Below are positions 1 through 8,161 of a DNA stretch of 64,000 nucleotides, one piece after another. The DNA comes from Halobacillus hunanensis (lineage in GTDB: Bacteria; Bacillota; Bacilli; Bacillales; Halobacillaceae). The notes under the pieces are model-generated. The model worked only from the letters and a program-made list of their open reading frames with translations, had not been told where the DNA came from and ran no database searches. The DNA lies in NCBI RefSeq assembly GCF_900166655.1, contig NZ_FVZB01000007.1, positions 1 through 64,000 on the forward strand. Direction: 5' to 3'. Each line of letters begins with the position of its first letter. Positions within the stretch are counted from its first letter, which is position 1. The position numbers and the translations under genes were made by a program.

Positions 1-63
1 GTCCGAGGTGGAAGCGTGGTGACACGTGGAGCTGACGGATACTAATCAATCGATGACTTAACT
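1..63 (+). rRNA. 23S rRNA, 3' end only
   Basis: The first ~60 bases match the conserved 3' terminus of Bacillus 23S rRNA (the GTCCGAGGTGGAAGCGTGG region through GACTTAA). The gene begins outside the window; the exact mature end is estimated from the B. subtilis sequence as I remember it. Confidence 0.93.
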
Positions 64-308
64 ATATTCAAAAGCGGAGACGACCGTTTAAGTCCGCTGG
101 GCTAAGCAAGCTCACATTAAGGCTGTGATTTTTCAGCCTTGAGGGGAGATAGCTTAGAACATGAGGACTTGGGAGTCGGAGCTAGATGATAAAATATGTT
201 TGATAACTTGAATGTCTTATCCAGTTTTGAGGGTTTTCAAAAAAACTCTTGATATTTTCCTTCAAGGATCTTATAATATATCTTGTCCTTGAAAATGAAT
301 AATAGAGA
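64..308 (+). other. 23S-5S spacer with hairpins
   Basis: This spacer is about 245 bases, long compared with the roughly 50-100 bases usual in Bacillus. It holds hairpins typical of rRNA processing: AGCGGA/TCCGCT around 72-98, AAGGCTG/CAGCCTT around 119-140, and a longer-range CTAAGC/GCTTAG pairing (about 102-107 with 172-177). Its 3' half is AT-rich and contains a promoter (separate entry). No protein gene is seen. Confidence 0.7.
249..277 (+). promoter_or_regulatory. SigA-type promoter inside the 23S-5S spacer
   Basis: TTGATA (249-254), a spacer of exactly 17 bases, then a perfect TATAAT (272-277), ending about 31 bases before the 5S gene. It would let the 5S gene and the tRNA cluster be transcribed separately from 16S and 23S. 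Seen directly; activity is inferred. Confidence 0.7.
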
Positions 309-422
309 TCTGGTAACGATAGCGAAGAGGTCACACCTGTTCCCATGCCGAACACAGCAGTTAAGCTCTTCAGCGCCGATGGTAGTCGGGTCGATCCCCG
401 TGAGAGTAGGACGCTGCCAGGT
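309..422 (+). rRNA. rrf: 5S rRNA
   Basis: Strong match to Bacillus 5S rRNA, with the conserved segments GCGAAGAGGTCACACC, GTTCCCATGCCGAACACAG and GAGAGTAGGACG. The ends are placed by pairing of the terminal TCTGG and CCAGG stems. Confidence 0.95.
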
Positions 423-433
423 TTCATACTTAT

Positions 434-508
434 TCCACCGTAGCTCAGTGGTAGAGCAATCGGCTGTTAACCGATCGGTCGTAGGTTCGAATCCTACCGG
501 TGGAGCCA
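434..508 (+). tRNA. tRNA-Asn (GTT)
   Basis: Full cloverleaf with TCCACCG/CGGTGGA acceptor stem, anticodon GTT and encoded CCA. First tRNA of the post-5S cluster. Confidence 0.97.
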
Positions 509-513
509 TTTAC

Positions 514-606
514 GGAGAGCTGTCCGAGCTGGCCGAAGGAGCACGATTGGAATTCGTGTAAACCGTTTTCGCGGTTTCGAGGGTTCGAATCCCTCGCTCT
601 CCGCCA
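514..606 (+). tRNA. tRNA-Ser (GGA)
   Basis: 93-base class II tRNA with a long variable arm, GGAGAGC acceptor stem, anticodon GGA and encoded CCA. Confidence 0.97.
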
Positions 607-624
607 TATCGAAGATATTCGTTT

Positions 625-699
625 GGCCCGTTGGTCAAGTGGTTAAGACACCGCCCTTTCACGGCGGTAACACGGGTTCGAATCCCGTACGGGTCACCA
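625..699 (+). tRNA. tRNA-Glu (TTC)
   Basis: Cloverleaf with GGCCCGT/ACGGGTC acceptor stem, anticodon TTC and encoded CCA. Confidence 0.97.
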
Positions 700-754
700 A
701 CAAATGCATGATGTACATATTCACCTTACTCATGCTTAGGCACATTCCTTTTGT

Positions 755-830
755 GGAGGATTAGCTCAGCTGGGAGAGCACTTGCCTTACAAGCAAGGGG
801 TCGCAGGTTCGAGCCCTGCATCCTCCACCA
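755..830 (+). tRNA. tRNA-Val (TAC)
   Basis: Cloverleaf with GGAGGAT/ATCCTCC acceptor stem, anticodon TAC and encoded CCA. Confidence 0.97.
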
Positions 831-876
831 TTTATTTCATTATTATGGGAACCAAATAAAGGTTCACCCACATTAT

Positions 877-954
<78 letters not shown>

Positions 955-959
955 AATAC

Positions 960-1036
960 GGTCCGGTAGTTCAGTTGGTTAGAATGCCTGCCTGTCACGC
1001 AGGAGGTCGCGGGTTCGAGTCCCGTCCGGACCGCCA
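960..1036 (+). tRNA. tRNA-Asp (GTC)
   Basis: Cloverleaf with GGTCCGG/CCGGACC acceptor stem, anticodon GTC and encoded CCA. Confidence 0.97.
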
Positions 1037-1072
1037 CTGATTACATTTTTACATACAATCATAGATTGATTT

Positions 1073-1148
<76 letters not shown>

Positions 1149-1160
1149 TTTCATCAGCTT

Positions 1161-1236
1161 GCCGGCCTAGCTCAACTGGCAGAGCAACTGATTTGTAATC
1201 AGTAGGTTGGGGGTTCAAGTCCTCTGGCCGGCACCA
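1161..1236 (+). tRNA. tRNA-Thr (TGT)
   Basis: Cloverleaf with GCCGGCC/GGCCGGC acceptor stem, anticodon TGT and encoded CCA. Confidence 0.97.
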
Positions 1237-1248
1237 TTTATTTAATAT

Positions 1249-1334
1249 GGAGGGATAGCGAAGTTGGCCAAACGCGGCGGACTGTAAATCCGCTCCCATC
1301 GGGTTCGTAGGTTCGAGTCCTACTCCCTCCACCA
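1249..1334 (+). tRNA. tRNA-Tyr (GTA)
   Basis: 86-base class II tRNA with long variable arm, GGAGGGA acceptor stem, anticodon GTA and encoded CCA. Confidence 0.97.
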
Positions 1335-1343
1335 TTTTTTCAT

Positions 1344-1414
1344 AGGGGTATAGTTTAATGGTAAAACTACGGTCTCCAAAACCGTCAATGTGGGTTCGAT
1401 TCCTACTACCCCTG
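1344..1414 (+). tRNA. tRNA-Trp (CCA anticodon)
   Basis: Cloverleaf with AGGGGTA/TACCCCT acceptor stem and anticodon CCA. The discriminator G1414 is followed by CTT, so the 3' CCA is not encoded and must be added by tRNA nucleotidyltransferase. Confidence 0.95.
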
Positions 1415-1433
1415 CTTTTCTACTATTAATTAT

Positions 1434-1510
1434 GGCGGCTATGGCGAAGGGGTTAACGCACCGGATTGTGGTTCCGGCATGCGTGGGTTCAAATCCCACT
1501 AGTCGCCCCA
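1434..1510 (+). tRNA. tRNA-His (GTG)
   Basis: Anticodon GTG. The extra 5' G (1434) can pair with C1507, the hallmark G-1:C73 pair of tRNA-His. CCA is encoded. Confidence 0.96.
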
Positions 1511-1530
1511 TTTTTTTAAAAAAATGTTGT

Positions 1531-1605
1531 TGGGCCATAGCCAAGCGGTAAGGCAACGGTTTTTGGTACCGTCATGCGCTGGTTCGAATCCAGCTGGCCC
1601 AGCCA
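1531..1605 (+). tRNA. tRNA-Gln (TTG)
   Basis: Cloverleaf with TGGGCCA/TGGCCCA acceptor stem, anticodon TTG and encoded CCA. Confidence 0.97.
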
Positions 1606-1611
1606 ATAAAT

Positions 1612-1686
1612 GCGGGAGTAGTTCAGTGGTAGAACACCACCTTGCCAAGGTGGGGGTCGCGGGTTCGAATCCCGTCTCCCGCTCCA
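1612..1686 (+). tRNA. tRNA-Gly (GCC)
   Basis: Cloverleaf with GCGGGAG/CTCCCGC acceptor stem, anticodon GCC and encoded CCA. Distinct from the TCC isoacceptor at 8741. Confidence 0.97.
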
Positions 1687-1729
1687 TTTTATATTCATAA
1701 TATTGAAATGACTGTATAGAATGTAATAT

Positions 1730-1803
1730 GGCGGCATAGCCAAGCGGTAAGGCAGAGGACTGCAACTCCTTTATCACCGGTTCGATTCCGGTTGCCGCCT
1801 CCA
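1730..1803 (+). tRNA. tRNA-Cys (GCA)
   Basis: Cloverleaf with GGCGGCA/TGCCGCC acceptor stem, anticodon GCA and encoded CCA. It ends one base before the next tRNA gene. Confidence 0.97.
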
Positions 1804-1804
1804 T

Positions 1805-1886
1805 GCCGGTGTGGCGGAATTGGCAGACGCGCACGACTCAAAATCGTGTTCCTTCGGGAGTGCCGGTTCGACCCCGGCCACCGGTA
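1805..1886 (+). tRNA. tRNA-Leu (CAA)
   Basis: Class II tRNA with GCCGGTG acceptor stem, anticodon CAA (reads UUG) and long variable arm. The 3' CCA is not encoded (ends ..GGTA then TTA). Last tRNA of the 15-gene cluster. Confidence 0.95.
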
Positions 1887-1905
1887 TTACAAAATAGCCA
1901 AAAGT

Positions 1906-1940
1906 AGACGTTCTTGCGTAAAGCAAGGCGTCTTTTTTTC
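1906..1940 (+). terminator. Terminator of the rrn-tRNA operon
   Basis: Hairpin AGACG..TTGC / GCAAGGCGTCT followed by seven or more T, 20 bases after the last tRNA. Confidence 0.85.
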
Positions 1941-2371
1941 TGGGAGTAAAGGTAATGAACGATTCACAGTTTGCAGAATCGAAAAATCCTATTGACTACT
2001 TATAAGAGGGATACAAAAAGTCGTAGAGACGTTGAATAATTCTATTGTATACGAAAATGGTACGTTTTTAAGGAAGTTCCAAAACAAGTGAACGTGTTGA
2101 GTTGGGGTGAACGAAAAAACATCACCGTTATTACAAATACATGCACAACAAGACTTCAACGATAATGTTGTGGTCTTTTTTAATTCTCATAGTGATTATT
2201 GTATAATAAAACTTTAATCAAGGATAAAATCAGTTTTAATAGATGTGAGATGAAGTACGGTAACCATTACAACAAGTTGATAAAGTGAAAAATAGCAAGA
2301 ACCTGAAAAAGAAGAACACAGAAGTCTAGTTGTATAAATTGTAAACTACGTATCGAGAGTAGGTGGAAATA
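1941..2371. other. Intergenic stretch after the tRNA cluster
   Basis: AT-rich stretch with no convincing gene. It contains a small GGTGA/TCACC hairpin (about 2105-2125), a second terminator-like hairpin CACAACA/TGTTGTG with a T-run (2144-2181), and a TATAAT box at 2202-2207 without a good -35, possibly the promoter of the next gene. Confidence 0.5.
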
Positions 2372-3577
2372 GTGAGTGGAAAGAAACTAGATAAAGAGAT
2401 GAAATCGGTTTTTTCAAGATTAGAAAGGGTGCAAAGAGAGCAGGAGGAGAAACAGTATAATCGGCATTGGAGTGAAATAAAAGTTCCTTTTACGCTATAT
2501 GAAGGACTAAGCAAATATACGAAATATGAACTAGATGCTATCAGAAAAAATTTAAAAGTTAAAAATGCGAGCAGCTTGAAGAAGAAGGAATTAATAGCAG
2601 TATTAGAAGAAAGGGTTCAACTTTACCTTAAGCAAATTCCCCTCTTATGGGATAGCGAACGTTTTAAGTTGCTAACCAACATAGCTAGTAATGGTGGTTA
2701 TGTGGTCGCGCCAAAATTGGAAGCCGATCAAGTCGAGTATTTTCGTGCTTATGGTTTGATTTATACTGGAACCCTGGAAGGGGAGAAAATACTGGCTGTA
2801 CCTGATGAGTTGATTAAGCCAATCCTATCCTTAAAAAATGATTTAAAAGTAAGAGCGGCAATAAGTAGAAATACAGAGTGGATTAAGCTGACACAAGGGC
2901 TTTTGTATTATTATGGAACATTAAGCAGCAGGCAATTAATAAGCTTGCTGGAAAAGTACACAAAAGATACGTTCAATTTTGCAGAATATATAGAAATAAT
3001 TGCTGATGCCATTTCTTATCATGAGGAAGTATATATAGATGAGGAGGGCTTCTCAAATATTCGTGTGTTTGATCCGAAACGGGTAAAACAGGAACATGAA
3101 ATGAGAGGAAATGTACCGTTCTATCCTTTTACTAAGCAACAAGTTCTAACAGCAGGGGAACCAGGATTTGTGGATAGGAACAAAAGTTATAAGCAATTAG
3201 TCAACTTCTTTACAAAGCATTTTGGAATGGGTAAAGAGGAAGCAGACGGCACTGTAGAAGAATGCGTCTATGCTACTAGGATTGGGCATGGTCCAAATGA
3301 TGTTTTAACTTATTTATCAAATTTATTAGAATTTGATAGTAAGGAAACTGTCCAAGCTGTAATGGATAAAGTCGTGTATTTAATGAATAACACTAGGGAA
3401 TGGTTTCTTAAAGGATATACATCAACAGAGTTGAGTACGCGGGAGAAAAAACATCTACAGCCATTACCGTCATCTGAATTTAACCACAATGATGGTAAAA
3501 AGGTTGTGAAGATAGGCAGAAATGAACTATGCCCCTGTGGGAGTGGAAAGAAATATAAGAAGTGCTGTGGCAGATAA
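2372..3577 (+). CDS. SEC-C motif protein with SAP-like N-terminus
   Basis: Predicted protein of about 401 residues. The last residues carry a SEC-C zinc motif, CPCGSGKKYKKCC (cysteines about 387, 389, 398, 399), the same type found at the end of SecA and in many YecA-like proteins. Residues about 40-85 resemble a SAP/Rho-N-like helix pair (Leu-Tyr-Glu-Gly-Leu then Lys-Lys-Lys-Glu-Leu). The middle has no family I recognise. The GTG at 2372 is preferred because AGGTGG lies five bases before it; an in-frame GTG at 2363 is possible. It stands alone between two terminators. Its low GC and position just after a tRNA array suggest an accessory gene, which is inference. Function unknown. Confidence 0.75.
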   Translation: MSGKKLDKEMKSVFSRLERVQREQEEKQYNRHWSEIKVPFTLYEGLSKYTKYELDAIRKNLKVKNASSLKKKELIAVLEERVQLYLKQIPLLWDSERFKLLTNIASNGGYVVAPKLEADQVEYFRAYGLIYTGTLEGEKILAVPDELIKPILSLKNDLKVRAAISRNTEWIKLTQGLLYYYGTLSSRQLISLLEKYTKDTFNFAEYIEIIADAISYHEEVYIDEEGFSNIRVFDPKRVKQEHEMRGNVPFYPFTKQQVLTAGEPGFVDRNKSYKQLVNFFTKHFGMGKEEADGTVEECVYATRIGHGPNDVLTYLSNLLEFDSKETVQAVMDKVVYLMNNTREWFLKGYTSTELSTREKKHLQPLPSSEFNHNDGKKVVKIGRNELCPCGSGKKYKKCCGR

Positions 3578-3638
3578 AAAGATAAAATGCTTAGAAAGAG
3601 CTGAGCTGCCCCAAGTATTATGAAAATAGTGAAATGAA

Positions 3639-3669
3639 GGCGCCCTGTCCCCACAGGGCGTTTTTTTAA
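3639..3669 (+). terminator. Terminator after the SEC-C gene
   Basis: CGCCCTGT/ACAGGGCG hairpin with a T7 tail. Confidence 0.85.
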
Positions 3670-3677
3670 AAAAACTG

Positions 3678-3707
3678 TTGACGTATATAAGTCTTTGTAA
3701 CTATTAT
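3678..3707 (+). promoter_or_regulatory. SigA-type promoter
   Basis: TTGACG (3678-3683), 18 bases, TATTAT (3702-3707), about 55 bases before the start of the next gene. Confidence 0.6.
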
Positions 3708-3763
3708 ATAAGTAGTGTTAAATGTAAAATTTTGAAAATGGAAAATTAGAGGGAGAAGATGAT

Positions 3764-4411
3764 ATGCTTCAATATTACAGAGATGAGCAGCTGCTGTTAT
3801 GGACTAAGTTATTACATGAGCTATTTCCTAATGGTGTACCTAATAAAGCTGACTGGGATAAAAAAGAGGACATTATGAAAGTATTAAAGTTTGTAGGTGA
3901 GCATAAGGCTTCAAACCACACATTTTTGCCTGAAAGTGGCGGTTTGGATTTAGTTGGTGCTGATTTGGCTACAGAGGAAGAGACTATAGAATTACTATTT
4001 GACGGAAACCCTCAAATTTTAAAACCAAAGGTACTACATTTTCGTTGGAATCAGGAAGCAGATTCAGAATGGGCATATTTTTATTTGGAGGCTGGTGAGC
4101 TGCCTGATAGTAAAGTTTATTCTAATTCTAGTAACCACGAAGAATTAGCGGAGCTGGATCCAGGAGAGTATGTTGACCGTGGCTGTTGGGAGAAGGGAGA
4201 AATAGGCGGACAGAAAATACCGAGAAGCGCAAGACTAATCAAAAGGCACCGAAGTGGTTCATTTGTGATATTTTCAAAGGGATCCAAGTATAATGCTGTG
4301 ACAGGTACATATGACGGACGTCATGACAAATTCGGTTTTAAAAACTTTGAGAAATATATTAGCGGTACCATAGAGGCCATTAATGATGAAGTTCGGCACA
4401 CATTAACCTAA
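3764..4411 (+). CDS. Hypothetical soluble protein, 215 aa
   Basis: I do not recognise a family. The protein is acidic, without signal peptide or membrane segment. It has a central Trp/Phe-rich stretch (FRWNQEADSEWAYFYLEAGEL) and a C-terminal part with SGSFVIFSKGSKYNAVTGTYDGRHD. The ATG at 3764 has a good ribosome site (AGGGAGAAG, seven bases upstream), its own promoter and its own terminator, so it is a single-gene unit. Codon use is AT-rich like the SEC-C gene before it, and both may belong to one acquired islet downstream of the tRNA cluster. No role is proposed. Confidence 0.7.
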   Translation: MLQYYRDEQLLLWTKLLHELFPNGVPNKADWDKKEDIMKVLKFVGEHKASNHTFLPESGGLDLVGADLATEEETIELLFDGNPQILKPKVLHFRWNQEADSEWAYFYLEAGELPDSKVYSNSSNHEELAELDPGEYVDRGCWEKGEIGGQKIPRSARLIKRHRSGSFVIFSKGSKYNAVTGTYDGRHDKFGFKNFEKYISGTIEAINDEVRHTLT

Positions 4412-4493
4412 ATGGAAAGAATTGTTTTTTAAATTTTATGGTGGGAAATATCGCACCTATTGAATGAGTTAGGAATGATCAACTTAGAAAATA

Positions 4494-4519
4494 AACCGCC
4501 ATACTTTGGCGGTTTTTTA
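4494..4519 (+). terminator. Terminator
   Basis: AACCGCC/GGCGGTT hairpin with a T6 tail. Confidence 0.85.
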
Positions 4520-4528
4520 CTGGAATAA

Positions 4529-4557
4529 TTTACACGTATATGCGACTTTGTTACGAT
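4529..4557 (+). promoter_or_regulatory. Possible SigA promoter
   Basis: TTTACA (4529-4534), 17 bases, TACGAT (4552-4557), upstream of the next gene. The -10 is poor. Confidence 0.4.
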
Positions 4558-4598
4558 AATATTACAATAAAGATGAGAAAAAGGTGGGATACGATAAA

Positions 4599-5153
4599 AT
4601 GACATTCAAAAGAACGATGTGGACTCTCGGAATTATTGCTTTCCTCGTGTTAGCTGTGTTCGTTTACCTTGTTGTTTCGGACGTAATGACGAAGGAGGAT
4701 GTGGCAAGCGAGTCTAGTCAAACGGAGGAAGCTGCAAGCGATTCCGGTCAAACGAAGGAAGCGGAAGCCGGGGAGGTTTCAACAGAGAAAATTGAAGAAA
4801 CGCAGGCAACGGTTGGAGAAGCAAATAAAGACGTTGGGGAGTTTGTTTCAAAGACACATGATTTTTACAATGATACAACAGGTTATGGGGCGATCGCCTC
4901 TTTAAATTGGAATGACCAAAGGAAAAAGGCCGAGACGATTCTTTCACAGATCGAGACGTTAAAACCGAATGTTACGTCAAATAGCCTTAAGTCTGATTTG
5001 GAGGAAATAGGCTCTTATGCCTCCACAGTGCTTGAGAATAAGGATAAAGAAACGGTTCGTAATCTTCACCGAATGTTTCATGATCTGGATATTGCGTTAA
5101 ATTCTTATAGTGGAACTGACAAAGTTTGGGGAATTACGGAAACGCTGGATTAG
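4599..5153 (+). CDS. Membrane-anchored extracytoplasmic protein, unknown
   Basis: About 184 residues. One N-terminal membrane segment (roughly residues 9-28, IIAFLVLAVFVYLVV) is followed by a Glu/Ser/Gln-rich low-complexity linker (about 35-80, with two SSQTEEA/SGQTKEA-like repeats) and a helical C-terminal domain. This is the arrangement of an anchored protein facing the wall. ATG 4599 is taken as start, with AAGGTGG about 11 bases upstream; an in-frame GTG at 4584 overlaps that ribosome site and is less likely. No family is recognised. The short direct repeats in the linker (GAAGCTGCAAGCGATTCCGG type) may come from slippage. Confidence 0.65.
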   Translation: MTFKRTMWTLGIIAFLVLAVFVYLVVSDVMTKEDVASESSQTEEAASDSGQTKEAEAGEVSTEKIEETQATVGEANKDVGEFVSKTHDFYNDTTGYGAIASLNWNDQRKKAETILSQIETLKPNVTSNSLKSDLEEIGSYASTVLENKDKETVRNLHRMFHDLDIALNSYSGTDKVWGITETLD

Positions 5154-5333
5154 AAAACACCCAATGAAGTTCCCTGCACATGGTATTTTTTTAACGTATG
5201 TAGAATGAAAACGAATTCATAATGTCTTGATTTGTCTTGTTTTATCTTCCTTTGTCAAAAGCATTTACATACACATAATAATCCTAGATAATAATGTCTG
5301 GTTGTGACAAAAACATATAGGAGATGTGGGGAA

Positions 5334-5516
5334 TTGTTGAATGTAAGACAGTTGATAAAATGGTGTATTGATAAAAAGAGAGTTGAAATGATTGAACTTG
5401 GCATGGAAAAGGGACTTACCAACAAAGAAGTCATTAAATGCAGTCAACAGTTAGATGAGCTGCTCAACGTTTATAGCAAGGTGATGGGGGAGAGTCAGCT
5501 TACCTCTTCTGTATAA
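5334..5516 (+). CDS. Spo0E-like aspartyl-phosphate phosphatase
   Basis: Small helical protein of about 60 residues with the Spo0E-family pattern: an N-terminal helix (DKKRVEMIELGMEKGLTNKEV) and the signature S-x-x-L-D within CSQQLDELLNVY. Family members dephosphorylate Spo0A-P and so delay entry into sporulation. The start is uncertain: TTG at 5334 or 5337 follow an AGGAG at 5319-5323, while a GTG at 5304 would give 70 residues. Spo0E-family genes are commonly this short and often begin with unusual codons. It is followed by a long hairpin shared with the convergent gene. The family call is from the motif only. Confidence 0.7.
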   Translation: MLNVRQLIKWCIDKKRVEMIELGMEKGLTNKEVIKCSQQLDELLNVYSKVMGESQLTSSV

Positions 5517-5605
5517 TTCGATTGAGGGCATAACGTGGTGGACAGCTGATGATGATTACACATAATTCAAGTATGAGTGTACTTATAAATAATAGTTCGT
5601 ATCAG

Positions 5606-5652
5606 AAGGTTTCCTGGCTGTTTGTAGGCCATGGAACCTTGTTTATTTTTTC
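5606..5652. terminator. Terminator between convergent genes
   Basis: Hairpin AAGGTTTCCTGGC/GCCATGGAACCTT with one bulge, followed by GTTTATTTTTT on the + strand. It serves the Spo0E-like gene and overlaps the end of the convergent small gene. Confidence 0.65.
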
Positions 5653-5849
5653 ATATAGTTGAGTTCAGCTCCAATAGACTTTAAGATTTCTTTCTTAAGT
5701 TCTCGTTTTTGTTCTAGAACCTCTCTGCTGTAGCCGGGGTCCAGTTGGTTAATATACTTATTGAGGTCTTCTAGGTCAGCTTGTGCTTCTGTTTCCAATT
5801 CTTGAAGGTTGGTGATCTTTACGTGTAATGGGTCGTTCCAATTTAACAT
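5643..5849 (-). CDS. Small helical protein, 68 aa, unknown
   Basis: The reading frame is open to 6050, but the likely start is the internal ATG at 5849 on the minus strand, which follows a good ribosome site (AGGAG, nine bases). The product begins MLNWNDPLHVKITNLQEL, is very rich in Glu, Lys, Leu and Gln, and looks like two amphipathic helices with a DPGYSREV turn between. There are no cysteines and no membrane segment. I do not recognise it. It lies downstream of the FUSC exporter gene on the same strand, after that gene's terminator. Confidence 0.5.
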   Translation of the reverse strand: MLNWNDPLHVKITNLQELETEAQADLEDLNKYINQLDPGYSREVLEQKRELKKEILKSIGAELNYMKK

Positions 5850-5948
5850 GTAGCTCAGCTCCTGAAAAAATAGATATTTTGCTCTAGTATAGCCAGCTAT
5901 ACTGCTAGAATATACATTTTCGCCTGTTCGCCCCCCTGGATAATTTAT

Positions 5949-5988
5949 AAAAATGACCTGACACCCATTTAGTGTCAGGTCGTTTTTT
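5949..5988 (-). terminator. Strong terminator of the FUSC exporter gene
   Basis: Perfect 10-bp stem GACCTGACAC/GTGTCAGGTC with T-runs on both sides, so it can act in both directions. The TGA stop of the exporter gene (5975-5977) lies inside the stem. Confidence 0.85.
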
Positions 5989-8161
5989 GGTCTTTTTCTT
6001 CCGCACCCATTTCTTTTCCTAAGAGGACGATCGATTGATTGATCCTCCATACATAGTATAGATGATGGATGAGGTCACTTTGGCTCCCATGATGGGCAGG
6101 CGCGTATTGTTCGGTTTGTTTTCTTTCTTCATTCATATTAAATGTGATTCCGCTTCGGTCTCCTGTTGTCATCATATGAGTTAACGTCTCTATGTTGGAC
6201 TTGAATTTATCCTCCATTGAGATGAAAACAGCCTCGAACTCTTCCGGATAAGTAAAATGCTTTTGGTATGAGGAAGCTACCAGGTGTTTAGCGTAATAGT
6301 TGATCGCTGTAAAAATCGTGATCCATCGTGGTAGTTCACGATGTCTTAGGGCTCCCGGCCGTTGAAGAAGCGATTTGGACTCATCCTTAATGGCTTGAAC
6401 CTTTTCATCCATTTTAAAGGCATGGTCAGCTAATTCTTTAATGTCCATAGGTTCACGAAAACTGTGGATGTACTGGGTCACATATGAACTGAGTTCTTCA
6501 AGGTAGTCATTAAAGGCTTCGGATACTTTTTCCATCGTTTTCTTTGGGAAAATCAAAGCTGCAATGGTTAAGGCAATGGCTGCTCCTGCAATAGTGTCTA
6601 TTACGCGTGCTCCTAATAGAGCGAAGCTGATTCCTCCTAGTAATAGGTCATACATGAAGGCGATGAGCAACGTGATGAGCATACTCATTAGCGTGTAAGA
6701 GACCGCCACAATGTAAAAAGCTAAAAATACAACGGTAAAAAGAAGAACGATTTCTATAATGGAATGTCCTGAAACGGCCTTGGCTAATACGAAGCCAATT
6801 ACGGCACCAATGACTGTTCCTACTGATCGCTGCAAGCCTTTCATATACGTGCGGCCAACGGACTCTGTACCGAGCTGAACGATAAATGTCGTTAACAATA
6901 CCCAATAGGGCTGGACTGGCGAGATGAGGTGCCCGACAATAATCGCGATGGTCCCAGCAATTAACGATTGGTACGCTTTTTTCGTAGAGGGCCTTAACTT
7001 CTTGCTGTCCTCTTGATCGTTGTCGTCTGCTTCGCTTGCTTCCTCCTCCTTCTTCTGAGTAGGTTGTTGGCCTGAGTGCAGCGATTGTTGGATGGCTAAC
7101 GCCCCATTTGTTACATGTGTAGCAATCGATTCGATTCTGCGTATTAAATAAAGCCATCCTTCAGGTCGTGAATTTTCCCTGGCAAACAAATGAGTACTCA
7201 TGTGGCGTAACTCTTCGGTAGCTGCTTGAGCCTTTGCAAGATTTTGTACTTCATAATCTTGTGAAAGAACTTCGGCTTTGTGAAGCGAGGTAATGACCTT
7301 GGCTAAAAGGTCTTGTAATTCTTTTGCTTCTAGTGCATCTTCCTTCTTCAACCGGTGGAGGGAATCGGCCAGGGTTACAACAAGCATCGACGTATCAAAA
7401 ACATACAGTCTTAACTGTGAGGTGGTGAGACCTGGCCAGACTTCTGTTACATCCTGTGTGTTAAGGTCAGTTGCGACATGGCTGGCATATTCCCTAAGCT
7501 TACTGACGTTATATTGAAGCTTTTTAATGCGGGAATGATTGATCTCTGGATCCTGAATGATTTCAATTAGAAGATCAAATGCTAAATTGGCTTGGATATG
7601 AAAAGAACGCATGCTTCTTTTTAACAATTGAGCTGAATCTTTAAAGACGATAAAGTTATATAAAAATGCGAAAGATCCTCCGATCACGATCCCCAAATAA
7701 AACCAAGGGAATTGACTAGGAGATAGTCCTAAAAAAGAAGATAAATAAACCGTCATAAATCCAATCATGCCTAGAGAAAAATAACGGCTTCCGAAACGTG
7801 AAAAGTAAAATCCGCAAAAAATGATCAGAATCATAAGCGCGGAAACTAGGTAAGCGTTCGAGGCTAACAAAGAACCTGCAGTTACCCCACATGCAGCGGA
7901 GACGCCGAGCAGCAAAGTGGTTACTTTCTTTTTCTCTTTCGTGTCATCCATAACTGTCATAATCCCAAGCATACCTGTGATTCCTGCCACAATAGCTGGC
8001 ATCAGAGGAGGTTGTCCTAATAAATTCAGAACAAGGATGACGGTGACGACAGCGGAAATCAAGCTAATTGTCGCTTTTCCAGCTTGGTTGAGCCTTTTCC
8101 TACCTGGATCTGAGGCAAGAAAACGGCTTATCCAATAGTTTTTTCTTTGTAATAACCTCAA
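5975..8161 (-). CDS. FUSC-family (aromatic acid exporter-like) membrane protein
   Basis: 728-residue integral membrane protein with the two-block layout of the FUSC/aromatic acid exporter superfamily. A first cluster of membrane helices (about 25-170) is followed by a long helical cytoplasmic region with a charged linker (about 370-390, KKEEEASEADDNDQEDSKK). A second cluster (about 395-535, including PYWVLLTTFIVQLGTESVGRT typical of FUSC_2) precedes a C-terminal helical tail. Relatives export small aromatic carboxylates or p-hydroxybenzoate; the substrate here is unknown. Translation appears to start at TTG 8161, with GAAGG about 11 bases upstream; an ATG nearby is out of frame. It is a single-gene unit with its own terminator. 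A palindrome at 8264-8284 upstream could be its operator. Confidence 0.8.
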   Translation of the reverse strand: MRLLQRKNYWISRFLASDPGRKRLNQAGKATISLISAVVTVILVLNLLGQPPLMPAIVAGITGMLGIMTVMDDTKEKKKVTTLLLGVSAACGVTAGSLLASNAYLVSALMILIIFCGFYFSRFGSRYFSLGMIGFMTVYLSSFLGLSPSQFPWFYLGIVIGGSFAFLYNFIVFKDSAQLLKRSMRSFHIQANLAFDLLIEIIQDPEINHSRIKKLQYNVSKLREYASHVATDLNTQDVTEVWPGLTTSQLRLYVFDTSMLVVTLADSLHRLKKEDALEAKELQDLLAKVITSLHKAEVLSQDYEVQNLAKAQAATEELRHMSTHLFARENSRPEGWLYLIRRIESIATHVTNGALAIQQSLHSGQQPTQKKEEEASEADDNDQEDSKKLRPSTKKAYQSLIAGTIAIIVGHLISPVQPYWVLLTTFIVQLGTESVGRTYMKGLQRSVGTVIGAVIGFVLAKAVSGHSIIEIVLLFTVVFLAFYIVAVSYTLMSMLITLLIAFMYDLLLGGISFALLGARVIDTIAGAAIALTIAALIFPKKTMEKVSEAFNDYLEELSSYVTQYIHSFREPMDIKELADHAFKMDEKVQAIKDESKSLLQRPGALRHRELPRWITIFTAINYYAKHLVASSYQKHFTYPEEFEAVFISMEDKFKSNIETLTHMMTTGDRSGITFNMNEERKQTEQYAPAHHGSQSDLIHHLYYVWRINQSIVLLGKEMGAEEKDQKTT

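Noticed and set aside
5206-5219. TGAAAACGAATTCA as a CcpA cre site upstream of the Spo0E-like gene
   Set aside because: Two mismatches fall in the conserved core half and no promoter is positioned with it.
5850-6050. N-terminal extension of the small minus-strand gene at 5643 to 135 residues
   Set aside because: The extension runs back through the exporter's terminator and coding end, whereas the internal ATG at 5849 has a good ribosome site.
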